64,000 bases of DNA from Priestia megaterium (GCF_009497655.1 NZ_CP023318.1:1-64000); one strand, 5' to 3'; shown: positions 1-7,905, numbered from the stretch's first letter. The notes: generated from the letters alone by a model not told the origin. Numbers and translations are program-made.

Positions 1-34
1 ATTTCTTCTAATAGAAATAAGCAATTAGAAAAGA

Positions 35-58
35 CCCTGTATAAATTAAGATACAGGG
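35..58. terminator. Hairpin at left edge
   Basis: CCCTGTAT and ATACAGGG form an 8-bp stem with an 8-nt loop; flanking AGAA/TTCT bases could lengthen it. The gene it would serve lies outside the window. Apart from this and a weak stem at 143-163, I see nothing in the first 360 bases. Confidence 0.5.
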
Positions 59-390
59 CTCTTCTAAAATTTCGTATATTGTTCAAATTATTTATAGGGT
101 TATAAATCAATATAGTGAAAACTTAAATAAGAAGAATATCTTCTAGGTGAGAAATACCTAGGAACTAATTGTAATAAGGGAGAATGTTAACATTAAACAA
201 GTGCATTGCCCATAACCCATCAAACCAACTCTAAAGTTTTCCCGATTATTACTATCATATAGGGGAAGGAATACAAATTATTATTTAAAACTAGGTTAAA
301 AAAACCCTATATCTAGAGAGATGAAGAATTTTTCTTTTTATCTCCTATACTAAACTTCTTTCATTGTTAATTTCCGAAGGATCGAGAATA

Positions 391-660
391 TTGTTTTGTA
401 GAAAAAGGAGTTTGCTCAACTCTACTGTTCCGTTAGTTGAACAAGATTATTGTTATCATCCTAATTTTAACATAAGTTTTCTAACATTTGGTTTACTGTT
501 GTGGAGCTTATATCAAATTTTCCCACACCAAAAAAGCAATTTGACATACATTTTGTTTTTTCTTCCTTTTATATTAACTTATATTAATAAAAACGTTTAT
601 AAACGTATGTGTGTTTTAGAATACGTTCGTAATGTGTTTTTAAACTTAAATGAACAATAA
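391..660 (+). CDS. Uncertain hydrophobic small protein
   Basis: An 89-residue reading frame starting at TTG 391, with GAAGGA nine bases upstream; the frame is open back to TTG 364, which has no ribosome site. The middle is hydrophobic and aromatic (about residues 27-65), so a membrane protein is possible. No family is recognised. A strong perfect hairpin follows 26 bases after the stop, the main support for a real transcription unit. It may equally be a remnant of a longer gene. Confidence 0.25.
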   Translation: MFCRKRSLLNSTVPLVEQDYCYHPNFNISFLTFGLLLWSLYQIFPHQKSNLTYILFFLPFILTYINKNVYKRMCVLEYVRNVFLNLNEQ

Positions 661-686
661 GAATGATAGATCTTCTATTCAAAATC

Positions 687-717
687 AAGGTTCGTAAAAG
701 TATATTTTACGAACCTT
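687..717. terminator. Perfect 13-bp hairpin
   Basis: AAGGTTCGTAAAA pairs perfectly with TTTTACGAACCTT around a 5-nt loop. It lies between convergent reading frames and could stop transcription from both sides. Confidence 0.7.
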
Positions 718-775
718 TAAACACACTTTAAACTAAACTTCATTCCAAGTTACTTCTTCCCCGTAGTTAAATGGC

Positions 776-1015
776 TTACACTTTCACCTCTTTTACTACA
801 TATGCAAACCAAAATATAATAGTGATTACTGAAGCAATGAATAACTGAGGATAAGTTAAATATATGGGAATTGCAATTGCTACTAGTACTGTTACACCTG
901 AACCTGCTATTTTATTCTTGGAGAATTTGTATATTAAGTAACCTAATAGAACACTAAGAACTATTACAAAGAGACTAAAAAATACGGTTATCATAATCGA
1001 ATACAATATAAACAC
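776..1015 (-). CDS. Small membrane protein, 79 aa
   Basis: The translated protein is almost wholly hydrophobic, with a first membrane helix at about residues 7-30, a short KFSKNK turn and one or two further helices at about 38-75, ending in a charged VVKEVKV tail. The start is GTG 1015 with an AAGGTGGGGGAG purine run just upstream; TTG nine bases further in is also possible. No family is recognised. It resembles the many other small membrane proteins of the 24-29 kb region in size and composition. Confidence 0.55.
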   Translation of the reverse strand: MFILYSIMITVFFSLFVIVLSVLLGYLIYKFSKNKIAGSGVTVLVAIAIPIYLTYPQLFIASVITIIFWFAYVVKEVKV

Positions 1016-1078
1016 AACTCCCCCACCTTTTTATTGTAATATATGGTAAATTACTATGAAAAGGAATGAATTTCAACA

Positions 1079-1186
1079 ATAAAGAGGTTTATTTCTTTTT
1101 TATCTGCACTTGGGCTGCTTATTCCAAGTGCTATTAACGCATCACATGCACTCTTAGGAATAAGTAATTTATTAAATTTTGTCTAA
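1079..1186 (+). pseudogene. Signal-peptide-like frame without a canonical start
   Basis: A 35-codon frame reads KRFISFLSALGLLIPSAIN followed by ASHALLGISNLL and a stop: a basic start, a hydrophobic core and an AxA-type site, as in an exported peptide. The codon where initiation would be expected is ATA (1079), about 13 bases after AAAAGG. Either the start codon has decayed, the gene uses a non-standard start, or the resemblance is chance. No neighbour helps decide. Confidence 0.25.
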
Positions 1187-1243
1187 AGTAAGATCTACTA
1201 TATTCTTAGAGTAGCTTATTAAAGTTAAAGGAGATTGTTTTAT

Positions 1244-1432
1244 ATGTTTAGTCAAAAAAGAACATATCAAATATTAACAGCTATTGTTGGAGTTTCATTT
1301 GTCATCTATAACTACACATTAAAATCTAACGTAAGTGAAGCGACTGACTCCTATATTATTTTTCCTATTAGTATTACATTGCTTTTATTTTTTGCCTTTA
1401 TGTACATTAAATTAGATAAAAAAAGTGATTGA
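1244..1432 (+). CDS. Two-helix small membrane protein, paralogue of the 25.4-kb gene
   Basis: A 62-aa protein with two membrane helices (about residues 8-24 and 38-56) and a KLDKKSD tail. It is clearly homologous along its full length to the 62-aa protein at 25427-25615: both share KRTYQ near the start, YTLKS, FP-S-I-LLLFFAFMYI and LDKKSD. ATG 1244 is chosen because AAAGGAGA lies 9-10 bases upstream and because it gives the same length as the paralogue; an in-frame TTG at 1235 is too close to the ribosome site. Function unknown. Confidence 0.65.
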   Translation: MFSQKRTYQILTAIVGVSFVIYNYTLKSNVSEATDSYIIFPISITLLLFFAFMYIKLDKKSD

Positions 1433-1571
1433 AAACGCTACTTTTTTTATGCATTCTTAGAACATTCACCTTTATTACAAACCTTATAATATCAAGATTT
1501 CATAAAAAGTTGCATACTCCAGTTTGGGCGACAGGCTTAAAGCCCTTGATACATAAGAAGTCCTTTTTTCC

Positions 1572-1630
1572 ATGTCTACCGGAAAGAGACATTATGTTAA
1601 CTAACTTTGTATATCATATACATCAACTTT
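1572..1630 (-). repeat. Dispersed intergenic element, copy 1
   Basis: Read on the minus strand it has TGTATATGATATACAAA, then TAGTTAACATAATG and TTTCCGGTAGAC. This matches the copy at 28171-28222 closely. Confidence 0.65.
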
Positions 1631-1697
1631 TTGCATTTATTTGATAAAATACTATAAATGCCTAATTTCAATGATGGATTAATGGGAGGTGAATGTA

Positions 1698-1958
1698 ATG
1701 AATGAGCCGATTGTCAGTGAATTAATAAATAAACTTTCTCTATTGTCACCTGACAAAGAGTACGCTGAATTAGCAGTTGATTTAAATGATATTTGTGAAA
1801 GTAGTGAAAAACTTAAGTTATTAATCAAGCACTTATGTCATTCTTCTCTAGACAAGGAAACGCTAATAGATCAGTTAATGGAAATAGAATTAGAACTTGA
1901 CCATATCAATTGGCATTATAAAAGTTTGAAAAAAGAGTTAAAATCAATAACCCCATAA
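1698..1958 (+). CDS. Helical hypothetical protein, 86 aa
   Basis: A soluble, acidic protein with heptad-like leucine spacing (two or three helices, no membrane segment), ending in a basic KKELKS tail. ATG 1698 is chosen because GGGAGGTG ends 6 bases before it; the in-frame GTG at 1689 lies inside that ribosome site. The gene is followed at once by a strong Rho-independent terminator, so it is a complete single-gene unit. No family is recognised. Confidence 0.6.
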   Translation: MNEPIVSELINKLSLLSPDKEYAELAVDLNDICESSEKLKLLIKHLCHSSLDKETLIDQLMEIELELDHINWHYKSLKKELKSITP

Positions 1959-1960
1959 AA

Positions 1961-2000
1961 AACAAAAAAGAGGCAAACTAATTTGTCTCTTTTTTTGTTC
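1961..2000 (+). terminator. Rho-independent terminator
   Basis: CAAAAAAGAG pairs with CTCTTTTTTTG and inner CAAA pairs with TTTG. It lies 3 bases after the preceding stop codon and carries a long T run. Confidence 0.75.
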
Positions 2001-2039
2001 TTAGAAGATGGATTATGTTAAGTGTAATTAGAGAGAATA

Positions 2040-2083
2040 GGGACTCTAGCTTCTTATAAAAGAAAGGTTAGAATCCCTTTTTT
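2040..2083 (+). terminator. Second terminator-like hairpin
   Basis: GGGACTCTA and TAGAATCCC frame a long stem that also pairs TTCTT with AAGAA, followed by six T. It backs up the terminator 40 bases upstream and faces the 3' end of the small minus-strand gene at 2090-2221. Confidence 0.6.
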
Positions 2084-2089
2084 ATTTGT

Positions 2090-2221
2090 TTAAGATGGTA
2101 CTTTCTTTGAACTTCTGGAGACTTTCTTTGCTGCAAAAGAAAAAGCATCTGGAACATAGAAAATAACACTTAAGATTCCTCTCATAGCTAACTTAGTCAT
2201 TGAAAAAGCTAGTTCCATCAT
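2090..2221 (-). CDS. 43-aa peptide, amphipathic with basic tail
   Basis: A short frame beginning MMELAFSMTKLAMRG, with an amphipathic or weakly hydrophobic first 30 residues and a basic C-terminus rich in K, R and S (AKKVSRSSKKVPS). The support is a near-ideal ribosome site, GGAGGG five bases before ATG 2221, and a promoter-like TATGATAAAATA about 30 bases further upstream. No homologue is recognised. A membrane-active peptide or small regulator is conceivable, but this is inference. Confidence 0.45.
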   Translation of the reverse strand: MMELAFSMTKLAMRGILSVIFYVPDAFSFAAKKVSRSSKKVPS

Positions 2222-2406
2222 TCATTCCCTCCTTTTCATTACATATTTTATCATAATTTACCGAAAATTCTTTATATATACAGTTCCTATAACGCACATT
2301 ATGTTGATTAGCTTTTGATTTAGTAGATAGTTATTACCTATTATTCAATTTAATGGTATAATGTGGTTTTGTCATTTTAGAATAGATTGGTGTTGAAATA
2401 GCTTTA

Positions 2407-3021
2407 ATGGGTTTAATTTCTTTATATGTAGAAAATATGCTGGGGTATATCTTAGCTACATTACCCTTTTATGTAGGGTTCCGTTTTATCTTTTTAAAAA
2501 AGAAAAGAAAGATAACATCTTTCAAAAAAGAACTTATTTTAGGTTTGTTTGTATTATATCTTGTTGGTTTAGCATCTCAAACCATTGTTCCAAATTGGAA
2601 TGCGGGTATTGTTACAGATACTGGAGAACCTTTTTTTGATATTTATTTTACAAATGAGCTTTCTCATGTAAATATCGTACCTTTTCATACCCTTTACGAA
2701 TACTTCTTTCAAACAAATACAAATGTCGATGAATGGAACAGTGTATCGCTTTTAAATTTAACTGCAAATGTCATGTTATTTTTACCTTTAGGCTTTTTTG
2801 TAGCCCTTATTTGGAGAAAATATCACTCAATTAAAAAAGTAACAATCTTAGGTTTATCTGTTACATGTTTAATTGAATTTATTCAATATTTTATAGGTCG
2901 TAGCTCAGATATTGATGATGTTCTACTCAACACATTTGGCACAGTTATAGGTTATGTGATTCTTTTACTCATTCAATATTGGATAAGTAACCCAGTAAAA
3001 CAAACAAAGGCGACTATGTAG
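2407..3021 (+). CDS. VanZ family membrane protein
   Basis: A 204-aa membrane protein with about five helices. It shows the hallmarks of the VanZ-like family: NIVPFHTL (about residue 96), NLTANVMLFLPLGF (about 117-130), then IEFIQYFIGRSSDIDD-LLNTFGTVIGY near the C-terminus. The family includes the teicoplanin-resistance accessory protein VanZ, but most members are of unknown role. ATG 2407 has only a weak ribosome site. The terminator stem overlaps the last codons. There is no vancomycin-resistance context here, so a resistance role is not implied. Confidence 0.85.
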   Translation: MGLISLYVENMLGYILATLPFYVGFRFIFLKKKRKITSFKKELILGLFVLYLVGLASQTIVPNWNAGIVTDTGEPFFDIYFTNELSHVNIVPFHTLYEYFFQTNTNVDEWNSVSLLNLTANVMLFLPLGFFVALIWRKYHSIKKVTILGLSVTCLIEFIQYFIGRSSDIDDVLLNTFGTVIGYVILLLIQYWISNPVKQTKATM

Positions 3022-3040
3022 TTAGTTGCCTTTGTTTGTT
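2999..3040 (+). terminator. Terminator overlapping the VanZ stop
   Basis: AACAAACAAAGGC pairs perfectly with GCCTTTGTTTGTT, with ACTA/TTAGT extending the stem. The left arm lies inside the last codons of the VanZ gene. Confidence 0.75.
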
Positions 3041-3088
3041 CTTATAAGTGGTATCATGTGAACTAAAATGTTATGTAGTATATAGGTT
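3041..3088 (-). repeat. Dispersed intergenic element, degenerate copy
   Basis: On the minus strand it reads TATATACTACATAACATT, then TAGTTCACATGATACC and TTATAAGAAC. It retains the TAGTT-nnCAT core but is more diverged. Confidence 0.5.
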
Positions 3089-3097
3089 ACGAGTTAT

Positions 3098-3655
3098 TTA
3101 ATACTCATTTGTATATAAAACTTGACCATCTTTTATGACTGAGACCTGGACAGAATCTCTCGATACTTCAGGAGTTTTTTTTTCTGAAAGAATATATCCT
3201 TTTTGATCTAGAGATATTTTTTTTCTTACTTTTGTTCCGTCTTCAAATTCCATTTCTATATATTTCCCTTCTTGAATTAATTTATTGTTTGTAATATATA
3301 CACCAAGATATGGAACCCCTGATAAGGCTCCTGTAACTTGTATGGGCAGCGTTTTATCTATGGGTACTTCCACTCCTTTGTATTCTTTAATTCCTTTTCT
3401 ACTTTTTGTAAGTATGTAAGTGCCTAGTTTAGTATCATTTTTATATAAAATAAGGGTATGAGGATCGAGCTTGGATTTAACATTCTCCTCTTTAAGAATA
3501 GATAAGTTATATTTTCTTTTATCTTCTATAAAATCATTAATTTCTCTCTTAGATAGCATCTTATAATTGGTACTGCTATATAAAAAATAACTACTAAAAC
3601 CTATTATTATTAATAAACTTAGTAAAACTAATTTCAGATTACGGTATAAAGCCAT
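3098..3655 (-). CDS. Signal-anchored hypothetical protein, 185 aa
   Basis: One membrane helix at about residues 8-26 (LVLLSLLIIIGFSSYFLYS) and a hydrophilic, probably extracellular, beta-rich remainder with many K, E and V. ATG 3655 is preferred because AAGGGG lies nine bases upstream; longer starts up to 3691 lack a site. No family is recognised. A membrane-tethered extracytoplasmic protein is the most that can be said. The neighbours are unrelated and it appears monocistronic. Confidence 0.6.
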   Translation of the reverse strand: MALYRNLKLVLLSLLIIIGFSSYFLYSSTNYKMLSKREINDFIEDKRKYNLSILKEENVKSKLDPHTLILYKNDTKLGTYILTKSRKGIKEYKGVEVPIDKTLPIQVTGALSGVPYLGVYITNNKLIQEGKYIEMEFEDGTKVRKKISLDQKGYILSEKKTPEVSRDSVQVSVIKDGQVLYTNEY

Positions 3656-3720
3656 ATTTGTTTTCCCCTTTACCATGTCATTAAAACACACCCATATTTT
3701 AACATATAAGAAGGAGATAA

Positions 3721-3762
3721 GTTCTTATAATTTCGATTATGTTAACCTTAGTAAATATATAG
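3721..3762 (-). repeat. Dispersed intergenic element, copy
   Basis: On the minus strand it reads TATATATTTACTAAGG, GTTAACATAATCGA and ATTATAAGAAC, upstream of the next plus-strand gene. Confidence 0.55.
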
Positions 3763-3779
3763 AAAAGGTGAGATGAATA

Positions 3780-4055
3780 TTGGAAAGCCAGCTAACTAAA
3801 CAAAATCTGATAAATAAATTAGATAACGTTCTTAAAGAAAATATGTCTAGAGAGCAATTTAATTACTGGGCCTATAAATGGGTTCAAAATCTAGATAGTA
3901 GAAATAGACTTTCTTCTGAGGAGGATAAACTACATGAATACCTTATTTTCTTGCTATGTATTGATTTAGAAATTGAACCGAATATATACTTTCATGAAGA
4001 TATAGAAATACAAGAATGGATTGAAAAAATAACACTAGGCATTCCATTAACTTAA
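3780..4055 (+). CDS. Acidic immunity-like protein, 91 aa
   Basis: A soluble acidic protein: helical N-terminus (LTKQNLINKLDNVLKEN), FNYWAYKWVQ in the middle and an acidic tail. TTG 3780 is the start, with AAGGTGAG seven bases upstream. No motif identifies the fold with certainty. The size, acidity, aromatic content and position at the head of a run of similar genes suggest an immunity protein of a polymorphic toxin or a relict of one. It is 13 bases before the next gene and probably co-transcribed with it. Confidence 0.5.
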   Translation: MESQLTKQNLINKLDNVLKENMSREQFNYWAYKWVQNLDSRNRLSSEEDKLHEYLIFLLCIDLEIEPNIYFHEDIEIQEWIEKITLGIPLT

Positions 4056-4068
4056 TATAGGTATTTCA

Positions 4069-4440
4069 ATGATTGCTTATAACGAACTTCAGGTAACTAA
4101 GGGAGGGTTTTTCATAAGTTCTTATGAATATCAATCAGTAATGAATAACACTAAATGGCAGGAAATTAGAAATGCAATGAACGATTGTCCTATAAATACA
4201 ATTTGGAGAACACAGGATTTAAAAACTAAGTATATAAGTAATTGGGATGGAGATTGGTTTTATCATTTCAAAGGTAGCTATAAAAACATTGAGTGGTTAG
4301 AAATAAAGGTCGAAAATTTAGAAGAGAAGGATCAGGTGATAAATATACTTAGAACAATTAACATACCAGGAGAAACAAAAGGTGATGTTATAAAAGTTTA
4401 TGGCTACGTTCAAAACAATAATCCTATAGATTATTTATAA
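4069..4440 (+). CDS. DUF6678-like (immunity-type) protein
   Basis: About 120 aa. The segments MNNTKWQEIRNAM (residues 25-37), IWRTQDL, SNWDGDWFYHF and YKNIEWLEIKV resemble the DUF6678 family, small proteins found in immunity arrays next to polymorphic toxins. The start is uncertain: ATG 4069 lacks a ribosome site, while a perfect AAGGGAGGG lies 6-7 bases before an ATA codon at 4114, and the next ATG is 4141. Thirteen bases separate it from the preceding gene. The family call is from remembered motif resemblance, not a search. Confidence 0.55.
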   Translation: MIAYNELQVTKGGFFISSYEYQSVMNNTKWQEIRNAMNDCPINTIWRTQDLKTKYISNWDGDWFYHFKGSYKNIEWLEIKVENLEEKDQVINILRTINIPGETKGDVIKVYGYVQNNNPIDYL

Positions 4441-4450
4441 TAGTTAATGG

Positions 4451-4500
4451 TTCTGATAATCCATTTTATGGTAACTAGAAGACTATAGTATATAGGCTGT
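4451..4500 (-). repeat. Dispersed intergenic element, copy
   Basis: On the minus strand it reads TATATACTATAGTCTT, then TAGTTACCATAAAATGG and ATTATCAGA. Confidence 0.55.
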
Positions 4501-4531
4501 ATTAGGGAAGAAAAGAGTAAGGAGTGCTAAA

Positions 4532-4933
4532 GTGTCTGTTGAAAGAGATAATATGATTAATTCTTTAAGAAAAAATGTTATTCCTACTTTGAGAGATCGT
4601 GGTTTTAAAGGTTCCTTTCCTCATTTTTATCGAAAACTGGAGAATCGTGTTGATTTGTTAATGTTTCAATTTAGTGCTTGGGGTGGAGTGCTCTACGTAG
4701 AGGTTTCTAAATGTTCTCCAGAAGGTCATATAGATGTATCTGAAACGTTTTATACACCTAGCAAGGTAAAGGTCTATAATATTGATACCGCCTATAGACA
4801 AAGGTTAGGAAAAGAAATAGATGAAATGTTTAAATTTAATAAAGATAACACAAAAGTGATTTCATTGAACGTGAGAGAATCATTGAAAGAAGGGGAAGAA
4901 TGGTGGAATTCTTCTGCTAATTGGTGGGTTTAA
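4532..4933 (+). CDS. DUF4304-like protein
   Basis: A 133-aa soluble protein. The layout of an N-terminal helix followed by LRDRGFKGSFPHFYRK, then LLMFQFSAWGGVLYVEVSK, matches the DUF4304 family (two-layer alpha/beta proteins often encoded beside toxins). The start is GTG 4532 with AAGGAGTG six bases upstream. The sequence ends WWNSSANWWV. It belongs to the immunity-like run at 3.8-9.0 kb; a second DUF4304-like protein occurs at 7906. The function in this family is inferred from context only. Confidence 0.6.
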   Translation: MSVERDNMINSLRKNVIPTLRDRGFKGSFPHFYRKLENRVDLLMFQFSAWGGVLYVEVSKCSPEGHIDVSETFYTPSKVKVYNIDTAYRQRLGKEIDEMFKFNKDNTKVISLNVRESLKEGEEWWNSSANWWV

Positions 4934-5026
4934 TATACATAATTAAGTAACGATAAGAGTTGTTGTGTACACTTAAGTTGTATATGATATTCATAGTTAT
5001 AAGTGCTTAAAAGGTGGGGATATTGT

Positions 5027-5437
5027 ATGAAAGATAATTTGATAAAGAAGATATATGAACAGGGCTATCCTAATGCACAAACTGCACCTTTAGTGTCTCT
5101 AGAAGAGTTTTTTAAAGGTAATGAAGATGAAGGTTCTATTGGCTGTAATCTTATGGACCATCCAGGAATTGATACTTTTTATTCTGTTTTACTGGAAATT
5201 AAAAGTAAGCCAAGTGTACAAGACGTACTTGTTGAAATTATGGAAGTGGAAGACGAGGAATATTGGCCATTTTCTGAAAGAATATATATCCTATCAAGTG
5301 CTAATCCCGAAGAAATAGAGGAATGGGTTAAAATCTTAGAACCTGACGAAATAGAAGAAGGTTATATGTTTGGTCCCCCCCCTATTGCTCCAGAGTTGTA
5401 TCCTAATCATAAAGTGTTTGGAGTTTGGTGGGATTGA
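5027..5437 (+). CDS. Acidic immunity-like protein
   Basis: A 136-aa, strongly acidic protein (VLVEIMEVEDEEYWPFSERI; EEIEEWVKILEPDEIEEG) with a conserved-looking ending in VFGVWWD. Such DNA- or RNA-mimic-like acidity with paired Trp is common in bacterial immunity proteins. ATG 5027 is chosen because AAGGTGGGG lies seven bases upstream; the frame is open to 5003. The stop overlaps the start of the next gene in a TTGA junction, so the two are translationally coupled. No named family is recognised. Confidence 0.55.
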   Translation: MKDNLIKKIYEQGYPNAQTAPLVSLEEFFKGNEDEGSIGCNLMDHPGIDTFYSVLLEIKSKPSVQDVLVEIMEVEDEEYWPFSERIYILSSANPEEIEEWVKILEPDEIEEGYMFGPPPIAPELYPNHKVFGVWWD

Positions 5438-6033
5438 TAAATAAAGCTTTATCTAGTGCTTACGAAACTGGTTCTTTTTATGAAGGCAATATGGACTTTA
5501 GAGAATCAATTTTTAATTTAGAGCCAAAATTGATAGAACTCGATGATCTTGAAACTTTGAAGTATTTATATTTCAAAATAAAGGACATTTCTCTACGTCA
5601 TAAATTACTCTTGGTGTTACGAGATATCTATAATTCTCAGCTTGGTGGATTTTTTCAAAAGGCCTATAAGAAAGAGCGAGATTTAGAAATGAAATTAATA
5701 GCTGTACGTGGTTTAGTGAAATACGTTGAAGAACATCAAATAAGTAAAATTATGAATCATTTCATGAAAATCTTGATAAAGAGGCCTGAACACACTCCTT
5801 ACAATTATAAAGAATATGAATATTTGCGTTCACCAAGTGGATTACCTTATCTAATTAAGGAATATAATTATAACTGCTTTCATCAAGTATTAGAGCAAGT
5901 AGAAAAACAGTATGAAGCTATGCCCTTCCAGTTTAAGAATCATTATACGTACTATGAAAATGATAACATAGTCGAACTACGAAGCCCTGATGAGACTAAT
6001 CAAATGATTGAAGACTTCTTTAAAATAAATTAA
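5434..6033 (+). CDS. Helical-repeat-like protein coupled to the upstream immunity gene
   Basis: A 199-aa soluble protein. The first 130 residues look like HEAT-type paired helices (LIELDDLETLKYLYF, KLLLVLRDIYNSQLGGF, MKLIAVRGLVKYVEE). The start is read as TTG 5434, which overlaps the preceding stop as TTGA with GGAG about ten bases upstream; TTG 5425 is an alternative. The overlap implies a two-gene unit ended by the hairpin at 6039. HEAT-like immunity proteins are common, but no specific family is identified. Confidence 0.55.
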   Translation: MINKALSSAYETGSFYEGNMDFRESIFNLEPKLIELDDLETLKYLYFKIKDISLRHKLLLVLRDIYNSQLGGFFQKAYKKERDLEMKLIAVRGLVKYVEEHQISKIMNHFMKILIKRPEHTPYNYKEYEYLRSPSGLPYLIKEYNYNCFHQVLEQVEKQYEAMPFQFKNHYTYYENDNIVELRSPDETNQMIEDFFKIN

Positions 6034-6038
6034 CTTCT

Positions 6039-6071
6039 AAAAGACGTTAGGCTAATGTTCTAACGTCTTTT
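6039..6071 (+). terminator. Rho-independent terminator
   Basis: AAAAGACGTTAG pairs perfectly with CTAACGTCTTTT around a 9-nt loop, just after the stop at 6033. Confidence 0.8.
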
Positions 6072-6075
6072 GTTA

Positions 6076-6121
6076 TCTAGGAGCCACATTATATGAACTA
6101 ACTTTGTATATCCTGTGCATA
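6076..6121 (-). repeat. Dispersed intergenic element, copy
   Basis: On the minus strand it reads AGGATATACAAAG, TAGTTCATATAATGTGG, CTCCTAG. Its core is nearly the same as the 1572-1630 copy. Confidence 0.6.
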
Positions 6122-6174
6122 TGAAAAATACAATTTGAAGAACAAACAAGTTCTCTAACGTTTTTATTTGCCTA

Positions 6175-6546
6175 TTATCCTTCAATCTTCAGAACCTTGA
6201 CCTCATCTTTTACGGAAAATGTGATAACTACAGATCCTTCAGGTGGATTATGAGGACCTGTAAACGTATCATATTTCACCTTCACTATGAAATCATAGTT
6301 TGAGAATCCACCGGATACACGCTTCACGCTCAAAATATCTGCATTCCACAAACTATAGCTACGATCAGGGTATTTCGTCCGAATTGCTTTGTCCGCATAG
6401 GGATTCAATAACATCAAAAAGGCATCATAGAAATCTGTATGCTGCTGCTTGATAGACGGTTGAGGAGCAGCTTCTGTATATGTGGTACCTATACCTCCTC
6501 CTGTTAACCATATGGCAAAAGCCGTAGCGACTAGCAATTGTCTCAT
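6175..6546 (-). CDS. Secreted DUF3888 family protein
   Basis: A 123-aa protein with a signal peptide (about residues 1-27, ending TYTEAAPQP). The mature part has the DUF3888 pattern known from Bacillus: HTDFYDAFLMLLNPYADKAI, YSLWNADILSVKRVSGGFSN-DFIVKVKYDTFTGPHNPP-G and ITF. Such proteins are exported and of unknown role. ATG 6546 has GAGGAGGATAAC upstream, an excellent site. It is monocistronic. The 230 bases upstream hold nothing else I can identify. Confidence 0.75.
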   Translation of the reverse strand: MRQLLVATAFAIWLTGGGIGTTYTEAAPQPSIKQQHTDFYDAFLMLLNPYADKAIRTKYPDRSYSLWNADILSVKRVSGGFSNYDFIVKVKYDTFTGPHNPPEGSVVITFSVKDEVKVLKIEG

Positions 6547-6772
6547 ATGTTATCCTCCTCGTACTTATTTCAGCTAGTTTCCCCATAAGGACATGAATGA
6601 TACGAATCGTCTAAAAGAAGGATTTACGTAAATTAGAAATGAATATCCTCTATATAAAGTCGATGTTAAAAATAGGAGTAATGAAAGGAATTTACGTATT
6701 TCGAAACAGAACAAAGGACGGGCTCTCCTCATGAATATGGACTAAACAGAGCAGCCTGAAAGGAATGATAAA

Positions 6773-7183
6773 ATGAGATTTAAATACTATCGGAACCTGA
6801 ATCAACATGAAACCTATGTAACAACAAAAAAACAGCTTAAGAATCACTTTTCGTCCCTTACTGACTTAGATATTTTATTTGGGTTAACCAGACAGTTTGA
6901 ATGGGATAGCAGGTGTCCTCAACATCCAAAGATAACCGGACTAGTAGTGGCGGAAGCCTCAGTACATAGAGATAGAACCCTGGACCTTTCATTCTTTCCA
7001 ATAGCACGCAATACCTATTCTGAAGTTGCATATGAAGAATTTAATCATGATATATTGGCTGATTTACAAAGATGGGTAGGGGAACAGATAGAGAAACCTG
7101 ATACAGCCATTGTAGGTGTTGAACAACTAGTTGTTGAATGGGTAGAAAATAAATATTTGTTACATCATGTAACATTTTTATAA
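6773..7183 (+). CDS. Hypothetical protein, 136 aa
   Basis: A soluble alpha/beta-looking protein starting MRFKYYRNLNQHETYVTT and ending YLLHHVTFL. There is no membrane segment and no recognised catalytic motif. ATG 6773 has AAGGAATGATAAA upstream. It lies inside the immunity-like run, 62 bases before the next plus-strand gene, so an immunity or accessory role is possible but only by position. Confidence 0.55.
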   Translation: MRFKYYRNLNQHETYVTTKKQLKNHFSSLTDLDILFGLTRQFEWDSRCPQHPKITGLVVAEASVHRDRTLDLSFFPIARNTYSEVAYEEFNHDILADLQRWVGEQIEKPDTAIVGVEQLVVEWVENKYLLHHVTFL

Positions 7184-7245
7184 TTGACAACACACCTAGG
7201 TAAAATCATGATATTTTAGAGATAAATGCATGGGTAGGTGAGAAA

Positions 7246-7782
7246 ATGATTAATTGGCATTGGGAGAAAGTTGATACCTTAGAGTGTCAAGGAAAATGGA
7301 ATGAAGCAAAGGATTACATGTATGAAGAATGGAGAAAAGATTCTCTTAACGTCAAGAAATATCTTCGATTAAGTTTTTTGTGTTGGTATATAGTGGTCGA
7401 ATCTGGCTGCCTTAATGATCCTAAAATCAATAGTGAAGAATATGAAAATATATTGTTAGAAATTAAGGATTTTGGTTTTAAGAATTTTGGCCAAGACTCT
7501 GAATTTTTATGGATTTATGGATATATGGTGTCTCTCTTCCCTTACTATTTTGGAGAATACGAGGAATGGGAAGAAAAGGGCCAACAAATGATTTACGAGG
7601 CTCATCAGTTAAGGCCGCAAGATTCTATTATAAAGCTTGTTTATATACGTGGTTTGCCGTCCTCTGTAATACCTGGAATTAAAGATTTAGAACGAACTGT
7701 AAATGAAGCTTTATCTTTAAGGTTTAAAGGGAATGGGCAGTTACAAAGGTACTTTAAAGAAGTGCTGAAATGTAAAATTTAA
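7246..7782 (+). CDS. TPR-like immunity-type protein, 178 aa
   Basis: A soluble helical protein with many aromatic residues. It begins MINWHWEKVDTLECQGKWNEAKDYM, a TPR-like first helix pair (GKWNEAKDYMYEEW), and continues with similar helices (YEEWEEKGQQMIYEAHQLRP). ATG 7246 has TAGGTGAG upstream. A terminator-like hairpin follows. The architecture resembles small TPR-like immunity proteins of Firmicutes; no specific family is recognised. Confidence 0.55.
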   Translation: MINWHWEKVDTLECQGKWNEAKDYMYEEWRKDSLNVKKYLRLSFLCWYIVVESGCLNDPKINSEEYENILLEIKDFGFKNFGQDSEFLWIYGYMVSLFPYYFGEYEEWEEKGQQMIYEAHQLRPQDSIIKLVYIRGLPSSVIPGIKDLERTVNEALSLRFKGNGQLQRYFKEVLKCKI

Positions 7783-7784
7783 AA

Positions 7785-7820
7785 AAGAAGAACATTAATA
7801 AATTAAAACGTTCTTTTTTA
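7785..7820 (+). terminator. Terminator
   Basis: AAAAAAGAAGAAC pairs with GTTCTTTTTT across a 17-nt loop directly after the stop at 7782. Confidence 0.6.
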
Positions 7821-7821
7821 T

Positions 7822-7867
7822 GCCAATCAAACGTTTTATGTTAAATAGATATGAACATCGCATACAT
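7822..7867 (-). repeat. Dispersed intergenic element, copy
   Basis: On the minus strand it reads TGTATGCGATGTTCATA, then TTTAACATAAAACG and TTGATTGGC. Confidence 0.5.
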
Positions 7868-7905
7868 GAGATAATATGAGAAAACATAATAAAAAGAGGA
7901 TATGC

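Noticed and set aside
1429-1644. 71-codon plus-strand frame
   Set aside because: It overlaps the dispersed intergenic element and a terminator, has no ribosome site and its start overlaps the stop of the preceding gene.
2407-3021. VanZ as a glycopeptide-resistance gene
   Set aside because: No other van genes are present, and most VanZ-like proteins have no such role.
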